Of a stretch of DNA of 64,000 nucleotides, positions 11,635 through 23,708 are shown in pieces. How positions within the stretch are numbered: position 1 is the stretch's first letter; every line of letters begins with the position of its first letter. The DNA lies in assembly GCA_032622095.1 (NCBI GenBank), contig CP136065.1, forward strand, positions 65,399,031 to 65,463,030, read 5' to 3'. Origin of the DNA: Siphonodentalium dalli. Taxonomy: Eukaryota; Mollusca; Scaphopoda; Gadilida; Siphonodentaliidae. The notes under the pieces are model-generated. The model saw nothing but the letters and a program-made list of their open reading frames with translations, was not told the DNA's origin and ran no database searches. The position numbers and the translations under genes were made by a program.

Positions 11635-11970
11635 ATTAACAAAGAATTTGCATACTGGGGAAGATAATTGAATCAAAAGTCCTAAAACAAAACTGTTCTC
11701 TTTAATACAGAGTTTTGTACAGGATATTTGCTGCATAAAGATCCCAATAAAACAAGCTTCCCTGCAAAGACAGCTTTTCGCTGCGATGAACTGATGTGTG
11801 TTGATATCAAAACATATCAAAATTAAAGATTAACAGCGAACTGTATAATTATTTTTGCACATACACATAAATGTTCGATGAAACAGTTGATTTCAATTAA
11901 TAATCGAAATGTATATAACTTTATATACAACTGGAAAAATGCACAAGCGATGTTATTTTCTGTCAACATA

Positions 11971-12178
11971 GTGTAATGCCTTAAATAATCGACTCCTTAA
12001 CCACAGCAGAATTAAGGGTAATTTTTCAGGATTTAGTCGGAAATATGGCTTGTTGCCATTCATCGGAATGCTCTCACCGAGAGCTTGTGCAACAAGCCAT
12101 ATTTCCGACTAAATCCTGAAAAATTACCGATAATTCTGCTGTGGTTAAGAAGTCCATTATTTAGGGCATTTACTGTAC
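11971..12178. mobile_element. Foldback MITE family D (TA target), copy 1
   Basis: Two ~95-base arms pair almost completely: gactccttaaccacagcaga against tctgctgtggttaagaagtc, and ggatttagtcggaaatatgg against ccatatttccgactaaatcc. The loop is 'aatgctctcaccgagagcttgtgc'. The ends resemble TACAGTAATGCCC / GGGCATTACTGTA of cleaner copies. A TA target and CAGT ends fit Tc1/mariner-type MITEs. Confidence 0.8.
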
Positions 12179-12189
12179 TTAAACTGAAA

Positions 12190-13220
12190 TTTATCGACAC
12201 TTGACATAGGAATAAAATCGGGACAGACTTCAAAGACCTACATTCTGAACTAGCAGCAGGACGATTCGATTAGAGATTTGATTCGATGTCGACATCGGAG
12301 CAATAGAGTTTGATATGTACATGTATACTTTCTTAGGTAATCACAAAAATTCATATTAATCTAGTAGCTTGTAGTTATGGAGTTGGAGTAGTACTACATA
12401 TGTTCAGTTGTGTTTAATGATACTGTTAATTGTGTTAGCCGACAGTCAGTTAAATTGTAATATATTCTTTTTCCAAGTGATATTTGATCATTTTAGTTAG
12501 TTGTTTATTGTGACAATAGACAATGTGTTAATGTAAGTGTTGTTTCAATTGTTAATGAAGCTATGCAAGCTTCTAAGTGGTTTAATTGCACTCATTTACA
12601 CAGTAACATTGCTTGTTCATATATTGCATAGTGTTATAGGAATTCCCAATTTTAGCCTCTATGACACAATTTTTTCCCAATTTTAGCCTCTATGACCCTG
12701 CATACAACAATCTCTCCCAATAGATAGATAAACATGTAAACTGTGTTATCAAGCTGCTGATGTCGATTATGATGAATGTGTATCTACCTGTTTTGTGAAT
12801 ATATGTATTATGTAGATTATTATGAACATATCTACCTTTTTTGTGGATACCTTGCACCAAACAACACTGAAATATTTCTCGGGACTTGAGTTATCTGAAA
12901 AAAATTGTATTGACATGTGCCAGTGAATATAATTCAGATACCATCTAGAATGCGGATATACATGTATATATACTATGGGATTGCCTGTCAAAAATGAAAG
13001 GTGACAAACATGAAATGCAGGAACATTGTGTAAAGAATTAGTTTAAGCTGATAATAATGGCTAAATTAGCCTAAATATTAGTGTCTATTTAAGTCATTTG
13101 AGGACAACATTTCCCATGTCATGCTAACTCTGTGCACCAATTTTCCCTCATATTTTCTGAACTGATAAATGGTCTATAATATATTAATCATGCAATTTAT
13201 CAGTCATCCCTTTAAGTCAT
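12190..13220. other. No gene recognised
   Basis: AT-rich. A short tandem duplication 'cccaattttagcctctatgac' is visible at about 12645-12705. No coding motif was seen. Confidence 0.4.
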
Positions 13221-13228
13221 CTGATGTC

Positions 13229-14323
13229 TAGTGCTGGGCGGTTTCCCATTTAATCGTCAATACCCGGTTAATATTTCAATATCGTCAGTAATATCGTCTA
13301 AACTAAAATAATCGTAATATCGTTAGAGGGTGCCAGACCATCATAAGCGTATACAAACAAATAGTTTAACTCAAGCCTAAATCGAGTTATTTAAGTTTTA
13401 AATTCCAACTAAATCCCTGTGTCCTGACTTTTTCAATATTCAATCATAGTAAACAACGTTTAGGACGACTAACGAAATTAGGGGGATATGAAAACCCAGA
13501 ATACGTCCCCCTTTCGCTCACAATATTACACAAACCCTCCGACTTCCCTGCGTACTTTTTATTACAAGAGAATTCACCAAATGAATTGACGACTGATCAG
13601 GTGATAGATCAATATGAATGTCAGTTTTGCCACGCCTCTTCCTTCAGTACAATGATGCACATGCACCGTTAATCAAAATAGTAAATGAGCGAAGATACCG
13701 CCCCCTTCTCGTCTAGAAGAAACCACTCACGGCGATTGGTTAAAACCAAAATTATAGAATTAGGGCTTCAAACCCGCCCAAAAATACATGGTGTCCTTGC
13801 TTGGCAGAATTCCAAAAGTTATGTACTACGTGTGTGGACTTTGATAAAATTTGTCTTGACGGTAAACCACATTTCCATTTGTCAAGCGACGCAAGTGTCA
13901 TCGGGAACAACATGTATTTACTCAACATGGTTGAATATACCGAGTTAGAAAAGGATAATATAGTATAGAACACTTTTAGTTTTGGCATAGACTAGATAAT
14001 GGTTTTATTAATTATCGGTATATACCAGAATTTGTCAAGTCACCGGAACGAAATTGTCCGAATAGCGGAATTTAACCGGTGAATTTACTTTTCATTCCGA
14101 ATATCGATCGAGCATGAGGTTGTCACTGGTTGAGTGGATGTGTATGTTATTATTGACGTCAACTTGTCAAAATTAATGACAATGATGTGATTCTAGCGAA
14201 CAGTGAGAAACTGTTTTAAGTTACTAGTATCTGATGTTTTAAAAAACCGCGATTATATGGTTAACTGCGGTTTTAATTAAAAAAAATCGCGGTTTTTATT
14301 TTCGTTAATATCGTCCAGCCCTA
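13229..14323. mobile_element. Non-autonomous hAT element with 8-bp target duplication
   Basis: Perfect direct repeats CTGATGTC at 13221-13228 and 14324-14331 flank ends that are inverted: TAGTGCTGGGCGG on the left, and TAGGGCTGGACGATATTAAC on the right read from the other strand. An 8-bp duplication with TAG(T/G)GCTGG ends is the hAT pattern. The 1095-bp interior has no transposase; its longest frames (around 13685-13948 and 13752-13988) have no known domain. Confidence 0.85.
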
Positions 14324-14819
14324 CTGATGTCAAGGGTGCCTATCCCATGACATTCCCCTGACAATGTGACCAATGTGGACCAATTTCCTACATATATTCT
14401 AAGCTGATAAGGAACACTCTTTATTGCTCATATATGCCCCTTTAAGTCGTCTGAGGTAAAAAATGACAGGTGAAAATATTGTCACCACTGATAACGATAT
14501 AAATAAACCTAGCAAACGGCGCGTGGAGTTTGTCCATAATTTATGACATACACTGCTGAAACCACATTCGTCTTTAAAGAAGGTAACGCATTATATAGTA
14601 AAAATATTGCCTTGACAACCTATGGGCAATCCGTTATATCCAAGGTTTTCTTGTACCGGTTGGCCTGAAATTTTGCATGTTGTATTCTGAGATGTGCCTG
14701 AAATACCAGTGTTCTGCTGACCATCTCAATTTGATATGTTGTTTCACTATATAAATCAAACTCGCTGCTAATCATTGGCTGGGAGCAATCTAACAATCAG
14801 TAATTCATGGCTAGCAAAA

Positions 14820-14920
14820 ATCTTCTCAGCATGCCAAGGCCTAGTAACCCTGGAAATCATCCAAGTGGGAATAGCGTAGACAGCAGTCTCTGAAAAGCCG
14901 ACGAAAATCCTATCAGATGT
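14820..14920 (+). other. Segment shared in inverted orientation with 16660-16710
   Basis: 'ctgaaaagccgacgaaaatc' followed by 'ctatcag' occurs here on the + strand and again at about 16680-16706 on the - strand. In both places the same frame reads SLKSRRKSYQ. It may be two copies of a repeat edge or of a coding exon. Confidence 0.45.
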
Positions 14921-14964
14921 ATGTCTCTAGATCATATGCAGGGTCGTGCTGGACCGAAAATTAC

Positions 14965-15500
14965 TTTTGCCAAATATTTTGCCAAATGAAAATAGTTTTT
15001 GCCAAATGCTATTAGAAGTTGCCAAAAGCTATCAGTTTCTAAAATGTTTATTTTATTTTGACTATATCGACAATTGCTGCTTGAGCGACCTTTGATATCG
15101 GTTGAAAAGCAGTTAAATATTAATATTTCTCGCCTCTATAAGTGGGTTTATCATAAAACAATAAACCAACAACATAACAATGAAATTGTAGAAGGGTTTC
15201 TTCATCAGAAAGGCACATCAAAACAAAGAGGATTAGCTATGTAAACACCACCACCAGACATACGAGCAATCCTTCCACCTGTCGATACTAATGATATCAG
15301 ATTAATTTCATCTTGATAGAGGTGTTAACTTTTCAGAACTTTATTAATCACCACTAATACCCTTAATAATGAAAGACGTTCCGGAAATGAGTGGTATTGA
15401 TTGACAAATATTAATAAACTTTCTTGAGGAATCAAAAGTGACTTGCCAAAATTGTTGCCAAATGAAAATATTTTTTGCCAAATGTGAATTATTGGCAAGT
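14965..15500. repeat. TTGCCAAATG-rich repeat
   Basis: 'tttgccaaat' recurs at about 14967-15035 and again at about 15444-15483, each time with 'aaaatattttttgcc'-like spacing. The class is unknown. Another relative may be the 'ggccaaa' cluster near 41085-41135. Confidence 0.35.
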
Positions 15501-16660
15501 GGCAGCGCGAACCCTGATCACATGATTTTATTTCACTTCTATGATGATGTGGCCTTCCCTTCATGGCATAACAAACCATTTCCAAATATGGAGTGCATTC
15601 CTAGCGCATTAAATGTTTGTGAGAATCGTGGTATTTAGAAGTAGTTATAAAAACAAGATGGGAAAGAATAATAAGTCATGAATATCATTAACTGATAAAA
15701 ACTTGAAGATGATTTCTCATATACTGCGATGAGTATAATGCATTATGGATACCGGTATATCGCCTGTATTCAGTTTTACAACATTAGTTGTGTTTGACAA
15801 TGCATGGGAAAATTGTCAACAGGTCATTGTCTTCTGCTCTCGCTGTTTAAATATAACCAGCCACGAAACATCAACTGTCGTTGATATCAGCTATTTATAG
15901 AGATTGGATTTTACTTTAAAGTGATATATTACGTCATTAACCAATGAAATCGCGCATGCTCTGCACCACTCCCAAATGAAATGATGGGAATACCATCAAT
16001 ACAGAAACTAATACCAGGCTCTCCGCTAGGTTTTGGGGAACGGGTCCTGTATCCGCCGAGGGGAAAATGCATTCAATGTTTTCAATGTTGTGGAAACACG
16101 AGTGGACCTACTTTTGTTGTATCGGCCAATAGAAGAAACAGAGAGTAGATTTGCTGATCGTTTTGCATCCATTTTCTACCTAAGTTACTATGCTATCAAC
16201 CGCAATAACTTTAAAACATAGAAAATTTATTGGATAAAAATTAATTGCTGTATACGGAAACACGCCCGTTGAAGTTAAACGACCACTATACAAGACTCGG
16301 CAGAAAGTTCGGATGCATAACATACCGGAATATAACATGATTAAATTATCGGCGGTCATTTTTCGTAACCTAACCGCAGCAACGTAACCAGCGGACTCCA
16401 AAGCATGTGTTCTAGCGATGTCGGGTTTGACCACTTCCTCAGTTCATGTTAGATCGGTCCGAGTGTGTATTCTCTCTAGAAATAAAATAAAGTTGTCAAC
16501 TATTTAAATTTCTTAGTACTGTCCCAACGAAATTGAGAAGTAAACATCTTTATACCTGTATACATATGGAATATGTCCTGTGGTATGACAGAAAGGGAAA
16601 AATTGGCGGGGGGGAATGGGGCCCAAAAAGGGATCCCCTGCCGCTATAGCGGAAACCCTG
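15500..16660. other. No gene recognised
   Basis: Short ORFs only. The right edge on the minus strand begins 'cagggtttccgctatagcgg', a small GC-rich palindrome (ccgctatagcgg) near the inverted segment at 16680. Confidence 0.35.
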
Positions 16661-16694
16661 CTAATACAGATCTGATAGGATTTTCGTCGGCTTT

Positions 16695-16937
16695 TCAAAG
16701 AGAATGTGTAGACAGCTGAATGGTACCTGAGTTAGATTTGACGCTAACTGGAGTGTTCTTACTGATATCCTGACTTAGCATCTTTGGGGCAGCAAACTGT
16801 GTCTTACTGTATCCATCGCCTCTTTGATCAACAAGCTTCGGTGTGGACAACTGTTGAGATGTTTGATGAGCATCAGTCTGTTTGGTTACATCTGTAAGGT
16901 GTGCGAGACATCCACTGGAGTTATACAAATAATACAA
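16695..16937 (-). other. Possible minus-strand exon, low confidence
   Basis: A 75-codon frame rich in S, T, Q and K (such as TKQTDAHQTSQQLSTPKLVD) with few hydrophobic residues, unlike most random frames here. On the minus strand it is preceded by 'ccttacag', and 'ctcag|gtaccatt' could be a donor. No domain is recognised and no partner exon was found. It could equally be repeat-derived, because its downstream edge matches 14880-14920 in inverted orientation. Confidence 0.25.
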
Positions 16938-17149
16938 AGTTTCACAAATAATTAGATAAAAACAAGAAATTCAGCAGAAATCTGTGCATGGACTTTTGAA
17001 ATCTGTACACGGACTATTGACACTGTTATAAATAGAGGTGGACTATCCAAATGGGACAAAGGATAACCCCCATGGCAGCCGGTGGTGGAACTGTTTTACA
17101 CACTCAAGTTATGCTTTATGGTTGCCAAATCGGCCTCTGTGCGAATTTA

Positions 17150-17470
17150 TTTTTTAAATACCGAAAAATATAGGAATACAAACTCGGACAAATAATGCAT
17201 CTTGAGAACATTTTCTAAGTAAAAAAAGGGGGATAACTCCACCAAAAAATGTTGGACGGACCTCATAATCGCAGGTGCACAGATTCCCATGGTACTACTA
17301 AATATCTGTGCCAGGCTTGAAAAAACTGTAGGAATATTAAACTTGGACAAATTTGCGTCTACTGACAGACAGATGGCTGCCCTGATGGATGGACAGACGG
17401 ACGGACGAGCTGAAAAATAATCCGAGTGTCGGAAGAGTAATACTGGCAGCACCATATTGTAATATAATTC
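17150..17470. repeat. Dispersed repeat with GGACGGACGG run
   Basis: Contains 'ggatggacagacggacggac' next to 'gaataatactggcagcacc'-like sequence, and an inner 'gttggacggacctcataatc'. It has the same style as the longer repeats at 19690 and 22900. Confidence 0.45.
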
Positions 17471-17849
17471 GCAGAGTGAGCTGGAGTAACTGGTAAAATA
17501 ATTTAAAATATCTACGTGAATAGCTCTTGGAGATAACAGATCAGTCTTAGATCAGTTGAATATTTCATAAAATGCTATTAGTTTGCTCAACCAATATTAT
17601 CTAGAGCTAAATGAACAGGAACCACAAACATTGCAGCGTTTTAGAATTAGGTCCATTCTCCAGTTTATAGTATGGTTAATATAATGATAACACGCCTTCT
17701 CTTAACCCTTTGATCCTATAAAACCGATATAAGTGCAAACGAACAGTGTCTATATCCCATAACATCGATATTTCGGTGCAGCGACAACAGCGAGTCGATA
17801 GCAAATTTATATATAGTGTAACCAGTGTCATACCCACTAATTTATCATT

Positions 17850-18025
17850 GGGAGCTTCGCATATATAAGAGAATACACTGGCCTAACAATATTTACCTTG
17901 ACCTTGTAAGCCAGTGCATTCTATTATATGTGTAAGGCTCCCTATGGGAGACTCGCATATATAAGAGAATGCACTGGCACAGGGTCTTTAATGCTGCACC
18001 AGCACAGTTCCCATCATGAAAAGGT
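17850..18025. mobile_element. TTAA-type MITE family B, copy 4 (left part missing)
   Basis: Starts inside the first hairpin ('ggagcttcgcatatataaga') and runs through the spacer 'caatatttaccttgacctt' and the second hairpin to 'cccatcatgaaaaggtcaa'. The TTAA is lost. Confidence 0.65.
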
Positions 18026-18201
18026 CAAATAGGCTCATACCTCTCACGTTCCTTCTCTGTAAGAGTGTCCGACGTCTGTGCACCTGTGATCTGTACAAAG
18101 CAATAATACTGCAGTGTGAATGAATAAGAAATCAAATGACTATTCATTAACATAACTTGAAGGTTCATTGGCAAACGTGCCTTCTTGTGTGCCAAATTGA
18201 A

Positions 18202-18345
18202 GTGCAGGGTGGAATATAACTATAAAGGGCGGAAACTTCCGACAAAATTAATAATATGCAAGGTGGAATATAAGTACAGGGTGGAAACTTCTGACAAAAT
18301 TAATAATAGTGCAGGGCAGAATAGAATTACAGGGTGGAAGCATGT
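18202..18345. repeat. ~54-bp tandem repeat, three copies
   Basis: Units begin near 18202, 18255 and 18309 with gtgcagggtggaata/atgcaaggtggaata/gtgcagggcagaata and share 'ggaaac.tc.gacaaaatta'. Confidence 0.65.
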
Positions 18346-19000
18346 TATGCAACAACGTAATAACAACAATTCCACATGTTTTTGTAAGAATACTAAGATG
18401 TTTGTTTCACGACCACCACTTTTGAGAACAAAAATTCTTGTATTTTATATGCATTGGCAGCCTTTATGAACTTCCACTATTGAGCCATCAATTTTCCAAA
18501 AAACGTGCAGACCCGAATAAGCATCGTACAGGGTGGATTTTTTTCATAAAATTAATAAATGTACATGTATGTCTATCTGGCACACAAGAGTACATTGTAT
18601 ACATTATATACACTGGTATTTTCATTTTGCATGTATTTCGAATATATTCTGCTGACAGGATTTTCAATAAAAATTTCTATAAGAAATAGCGTCAAACACA
18701 CTAGATAATGGGAAAGACCTAAGCCCTGGGAGTAGGTACACCCTATTTTTCTGCTCTAAACATGAGTCACATTGCCCCCAGTCAAACTGGGCATCGCCAG
18801 ATGACCTCTCCACCTGGTAAATACCCAAAGGGTTAAATAAAATTTTCCATTATGAATTTAGTTCAACAATATTTGATCAATTCATGATTGTGATGCCTCA
18901 AAATGGATAGGCCTATGTGGGACTGATACGCTTCCGTTTGTACTGACAAGCCACAAGCCAATTGAGCAGTGTGATAATGAATAAAAGAACAAAGGTGACC

Positions 19001-19217
19001 TACAGTAATGCCCTAAGTAATCGACCTCTTAACCAAAGCAGAATTATGGTTAACTTTTCAGGATTTAGTCGGAAATATGGCTTGTTGCCATTCATCGGAA
19101 AGCTCTCGGCGAGAGCTTTCCGATGAATGGCAACAAGCCATATTTCCGACTAAATCCTGAAAAGTTACCCATAATTCTGCTTTGGTTAAGAGGTCGATTA
19201 CTTAGGGCATTACTGTA
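19001..19217. mobile_element. Foldback MITE family D, best copy
   Basis: TACAGTAATGCCCTAAGTAA and TTACTTAGGGCATTACTGTA are perfect inverted ends. The arms pair along their full ~105 bases, and the centre is the palindrome gaaagctctcggcgagagctttc. TA lies on each side. This is the cleanest member in the window and can serve as the family reference. Confidence 0.85.
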
Positions 19218-19291
19218 TTTCTCCATGTTCTTCTTAGTGGGGATGTTCTTCTATATTTTTTGCACATTTATAATTACCCACAGTGAATACA

Positions 19292-19550
19292 CGCCTGCAA
19301 ATAGTGTGTCTGTCATTTGCAGAATGAGATCCCCAGAGGGTGAATTTAGTGATGCTATCCCACATGGTGGGCTAGCATCACCAAATTCATGCTCTGGGAA
19401 CCTCATTATGCAGAAGGCCTCAACTGCTATGGGATACCTAGGATCAGACTGAAGTTTCCCAGTTGAAGTTGGTGATGTTCACCCATTAGTCACCTCGGTT
19501 ATGCATTTTATCTTCTGCAAATTAGGGGATATAGAAACTTCCCAGAAAGG
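19292..19550. mobile_element. MITE family A copy, right end missing
   Basis: Begins 'gcctgcaaatagtgtgtctg', has the first hairpin half and part of the interior (gaagttggtgatgttcaccc, tctgcaaattaggggatata), then stops. Confidence 0.6.
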
Positions 19551-19689
19551 AAAAAAGTAATTAACAAGACAGTCAATGACTGTGGGGTCGCTCACCAGAC
19601 TGCAAAGACTGATAAGACTGGGACTCTGGAGACCACAACAGTCAGAACTTTTCATAATCACTTTAAAAGAAGTAGATATCTAAAGAGTT

Positions 19690-20640
19690 AAATCTAAAAC
19701 AAAAAATTGGGTGTTATGTCCCTGGCCCCGCCCACATTTGACCCAGTGACCTGATTTGAACAAATCTGAACCCCAGTCACCCAAGGATCCTTCATACCAA
19801 ATATGAACCCATATAGCCTGATGGTATTTGAGAAGAAGTCACTTTAAGAATACTATGGAGGGAAAGAGTTATGGCCCTGGCTTCGCAACTATTTCAAGTG
19901 AACTCATTCGAACAAATCTGAATGTGAGTCACCTAGGGAACATCCACACCAAATATGAAACCATTCGGTCTTATTGTTCTGAAGATGTTTAAATGAATTA
20001 CTATGGTGGGAAAGAGTTATGGCCCTGGCTTCGCAACTATTTGACCCAGTGACCGCATTTGAACAAATCTGAATGAGAATCACCTAGGGAATATCCACAC
20101 CAAATATGAACCCATTTGGTCTTATGGTTCCAGAGTAGATGTTCAAATAATTGTTGTCGGACGGATGGACGGACAGACGATGGACGGACGAGGAGTGATG
20201 ACTATAGCTCCACCGGAGCACGGGTAGGGTGGCTGGTTGGTAATTAAATCTCTTATCTCCGCCCCTATTTGAACAAACGTTATCCCCATCTATGAGATCC
20301 ATTCATTTGGTAATTTCAGACATTAGATTTTAAGAGTTGAACTGAACTGATTTTCCTAAAATGACCAAATCTGAAAAAATCTAAACCCCAGTCACCGAAG
20401 GACCATCCATACCAAACATAATCTAAATAGTCCAGATGGTTCTTGAGAAGAAATTGTTTTAAGAATTACTATGGAAGGAAAGAGTTATGGCCCTGACTTC
20501 TCACCTATTTGACCTGATGAACTCATTTGAACAAATCTGAATGTGAGTCACCTGGGGGACATCCACACCTAAATATATAAACCCATTTGGTCTTTAATAT
20601 GTATCTGGAGAAGAAAACAATTGATGGACGGATAGAGACA
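19690..20640 (+). repeat. Dispersed repeat family E, two tandem partial copies
   Basis: Repeating phrases 'agagttatggccctggcttc', 'gtgacc.catttgaacaaat', 'acatccacaccaaatatgaa' occur several times, followed by a GGACGGAC run and 'gaggagtgatgactatagct'. Part of the same order recurs at 20330-20640. The same family lies at 22900-23460 (+) and 48330-48715 (-). Not coding. Confidence 0.7.
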
Positions 20641-20790
20641 TAATGACAGATGGATGGATGGGAGAACAGTCTGACATAGAGACTGACAAATTCAATCCAA
20701 TATCCCCCCCCCCCCAAGTTTTCTTTGCAAAATCAGGGTATAATGAGTTCAACTGGATACTGGTGGTTAAGAACATAATATTCGAACAGA

Positions 20791-21215
20791 CAAGCCTGAA
20801 CAAATTGTCTGACATTTGCAGAATGAGGTCCCCAAAGGGTGAATTTAATGACACAATCCTGCAATGCGGGCTAGCATCACCAAATTCACCCTCTGGGGAC
20901 CTCATTCTGTGTAGGCCTCAACTGCTATGGGAGACATAGCATTAGATTGAAGTTCTCCAGTTAAAGTTGGTGATGTGCACCCATTGGCCACCTCAATTAT
21001 GCATTTTATATTCACAAATTAGGGGATATAGAAACTAAACATAAGGGCTAAAGTAAGTAAAAATGTCAATTTAAGTGCCTATATACTTCCCAGAAGATGA
21101 GGCCTAAGCAGAATGAGGACCCTGGCTAGTGTATTTGGTGATGCTAGACTGCTGTGCAGGGTAGCATAACTAAATTCACCCTCTGGGGACCTCATTCTGC
21201 AAATGCCAGATAGAA
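20791..21215. mobile_element. MITE family A copy
   Basis: Left end CAAGCCTGAACAAATTGTCT, two hairpin halves and the interior unit. It ends near 'caaatgccagatag', so the outermost right end is eroded. A C-run (about 20705-20715) lies just upstream. Confidence 0.65.
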
Positions 21216-21316
21216 GACAAATTTAATCCAATATATACCCCCCCCCATTTTTCTTTGAATATTAGTCGTATGATTTCATCTGGATAAGTGGTGATTAAAA
21301 CAATAATATGAAATGG

Positions 21317-21872
21317 CCAAACCTAAATTTAGTATGTCTGACATTTGCAGAATTAGGTCCCAAAAATGTGGATTTAAAGACAATATTCTGTAAGGCAGGC
21401 TAGCATCACCAAATTCATCCTCAATCTGATTAGGCCTCAATGGCCAATAACACCAAGGAACAGATTGAAGTCCTACAGTTGAAGTTGGTGATACACACCC
21501 ATTGAGCACCTCAATTATGCATTTTATCTTCTGCAAATTAGGGGGACATTGAAACTGAACAGGTGGAAAAAAGTGACTAAATCAATGAAGTCCTACAGTT
21601 GAAGTTGGTGATACACACCCATTGAGCACCTCAATTATGCATTTTATCTTCTGCAAATTAGGGGGACATTGAAACTGAACAGGTGGAAAAAGTGACTAAA
21701 TCAAACTGTCAATTTGATACTTAGGATACTTCCCAGAATATGAGGACTAAGCAGAATTAGGTCCCTGGCGGGTGTATTTGGTGATGCTAGCATGCTGTAT
21801 GGGGTAGCAACACTAAATTCACCATCTGGGGACCTCACTATGTAAATGTCAGACACACTATTTCCAGACTTG
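21317..21872. mobile_element. MITE family A copy with internal 120-bp duplication
   Basis: Runs from 'ccaaacctaaatttagtatg' to 'actatttccagacttg'. The interior unit is duplicated in tandem, making this copy longer than the others. Confidence 0.65.
21465..21704. repeat. Near-perfect 120-bp tandem duplication
   Basis: Bases 21481-21540 and 21601-21660 are identical, and the match extends to both sides with one A-run difference (aaaaaag against aaaaag). The unit is family A interior sequence. Confidence 0.9.
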
Positions 21873-22249
21873 AAGAAATCAAAGCCATTCACAGTATCAT
21901 TGAATGTCAGTCATCACCTAACATTGAATGGAAGCACCAGTTTGTTGTTAAATTGCTACAGATATGTTTAGATTAGAATAATACATGTCATCTGGCCAGT
22001 TTATATAATTAATGACCTGTACCTTTACAGATATATATGCCTCTGTGGTGAGAAGAGGTATTAAATTGAGAGGTGATATGGCTTGGAAGGGATGTTGGTT
22101 GATGGCAGGGTTGAGCCTGGGCCATGTGGGAGGGGGTGGGTGGGGGAGGGTGGAATGTTTCCATAATTTCATTAAAGAGTAAAGTTTCATAACTCTGCAG
22201 ATGTTATATATAATGGTGTCACTTTTTTTCAAATGTTTAAAAAAAATTG

Positions 22250-22390
22250 TCCCAGAAGATGAGGCCTAAGCAGAATAAGGTAATTGAGGGTGTATTTGGT
22301 GATGCTAGCCTGCTGTATGGGGTAGCAACACTAAATTCACCATCTGGGGACTTCATTCTGCAAATGTCAGACACACTATGTCCAGGCTTG
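22250..22390. mobile_element. MITE family A, right half
   Basis: From 'cagaagatgaggcctaagca' to 'cacactatgtccaggcttg'. The left half is absent. Confidence 0.6.
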
Positions 22391-22599
22391 GAGAAATGAA
22401 CAATGGACTATTCATTGTAGACTGGTAGAATAGTTGTTTAGCTAATGTCATGTCATGTAATGACAGATGGCAAACTGGTCTGAAGCAAGCAGTCTGAAGC
22501 AAGAATATCGGGTGACCACACTATGATAAATTGGCTTTTTCAATAATGCAGGCTTCAGTGTTCTCTTAAAAATTAATAGTGCATAGCAAAGAGGTCTGA

Positions 22600-22760
22600 A
22601 TTATAAAGGGCCATAACTCTGTTAAAATATATCGGATCAAACCCATATTTTAACTTGATCTGTATATAAGTGTCAAAAATTCATATACCAAATTTGGTGT
22701 TGATCAGATGAAAAATGTTTGAGTAATCCTGTCTTGGATGAATTCTATATCAAAACAAGA
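22600..22760. repeat. 'ggccataactctg' dispersed repeat fragment
   Basis: 'aaagggccataactctgtta', 'aacccatattttaacttgat' and 'ataccaaatttggtgttgat' match phrases at 25890-26400. It is a common repeat style of lophotrochozoan genomes as I recall them. Confidence 0.45.
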
Positions 22761-22899
22761 GTGGAAGGGGTTAAATAAACAATACCAAAATCCATACAGA
22801 TGAAGAACATGCTAAGAAAAATCTAGGTAAGAAATATGAGGCTGTGATGTGTCCTAAACAAAAATTAAAGGTCAAAATGCAAAAAATAAATTTTTTTGT

Positions 22900-23460
22900 T
22901 TTTAAAGTTATGTCCCTGGCTCTGCCCCTATTTGACCCAGTGACCCCATTTGAACAAATCTGAACCCCAGTCACCCAAGGTATCTATGTACCAAATATAA
23001 GCTAAATCGGCCAAATATTTTTTTAGAAGAAGTCATTGTAAGAATCACTATGAGTTATGGCCCTGGTTTCTCAACTAATTGACCGGGTGACCTCATTTGA
23101 ACAAATCTGAACACCAGTGACCCAAGGACCCTCCATACCAAATATTAGCTAAATCGGCCCAATGGTTCTGAACAAGAAGTCGTTGTAAGAATTACTATGG
23201 AGGAATAGAGTTATGGCCCTGGCTTCGCAACTATTTGACCCAGTGACCTCATTTGAACAAATCTGAATGAGAGTCACCTAGGGAACATCCACACCAAATA
23301 TGAACCAATACGGTATGATGGTTTCAGAGGAGAAGATGTTTTTAAAAAAGTTGACGGACGGACAGACGGACAGACGGACGGACAGACAGACGGACGGACG
23401 GACGACGGACGAGGAGTGATGACTATAGCTCCACCGGAGACTTTGTCTCAGGTGAGCTAA
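22900..23460 (+). repeat. Dispersed repeat family E with complete foldback end
   Basis: Same phrase order as 19690-20230. The right end has a long GGACGGAC/GACAGACGG run, then 'gaggagtgatgactatagct' and 'ggagactttgtctcaggtga' with 'gctaaaaa', which can fold on itself (gagactttgtctc). This is the most complete + strand copy. Confidence 0.7.
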
Positions 23461-23465
23461 AAACC

Positions 23466-23630
23466 ATGTTAATTTGAGACCTAGAAGATGAGACCTAAGC
23501 AGAATGTCATTTGCAGAAAGAAGTACCTAGAATATTTAGTGATGCTATCTTGCACCGTGAACTAACATCACCAAATTCACCATCTGCGTAACTCATTCTG
23601 CAAATGACAGACACACTATTTGCAGACTTG
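23466..23630. mobile_element. MITE family A, fragment
   Basis: Starts directly after the family E repeat and ends 'cacactatttgcagacttg'. One hairpin is degenerate. Confidence 0.55.
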
Positions 23631-23708
23631 TGAGTGGCTTGGGTCCCTTTAATAGTAGAATGTCAGTTTGAAGTGGTGAAATAAACATATAATACATCTT
23701 TAATGAGG

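Noticed and set aside
11443-11820. 125-codon minus-strand frame
   Set aside because: It overlaps the TTAA element 11369-11634, and its sequence follows the element, not a protein family.
23340-23415. GGACGGAC run as a stand-alone microsatellite
   Set aside because: The same run occupies the same place in other copies of the dispersed family E repeat, so it belongs to that element.
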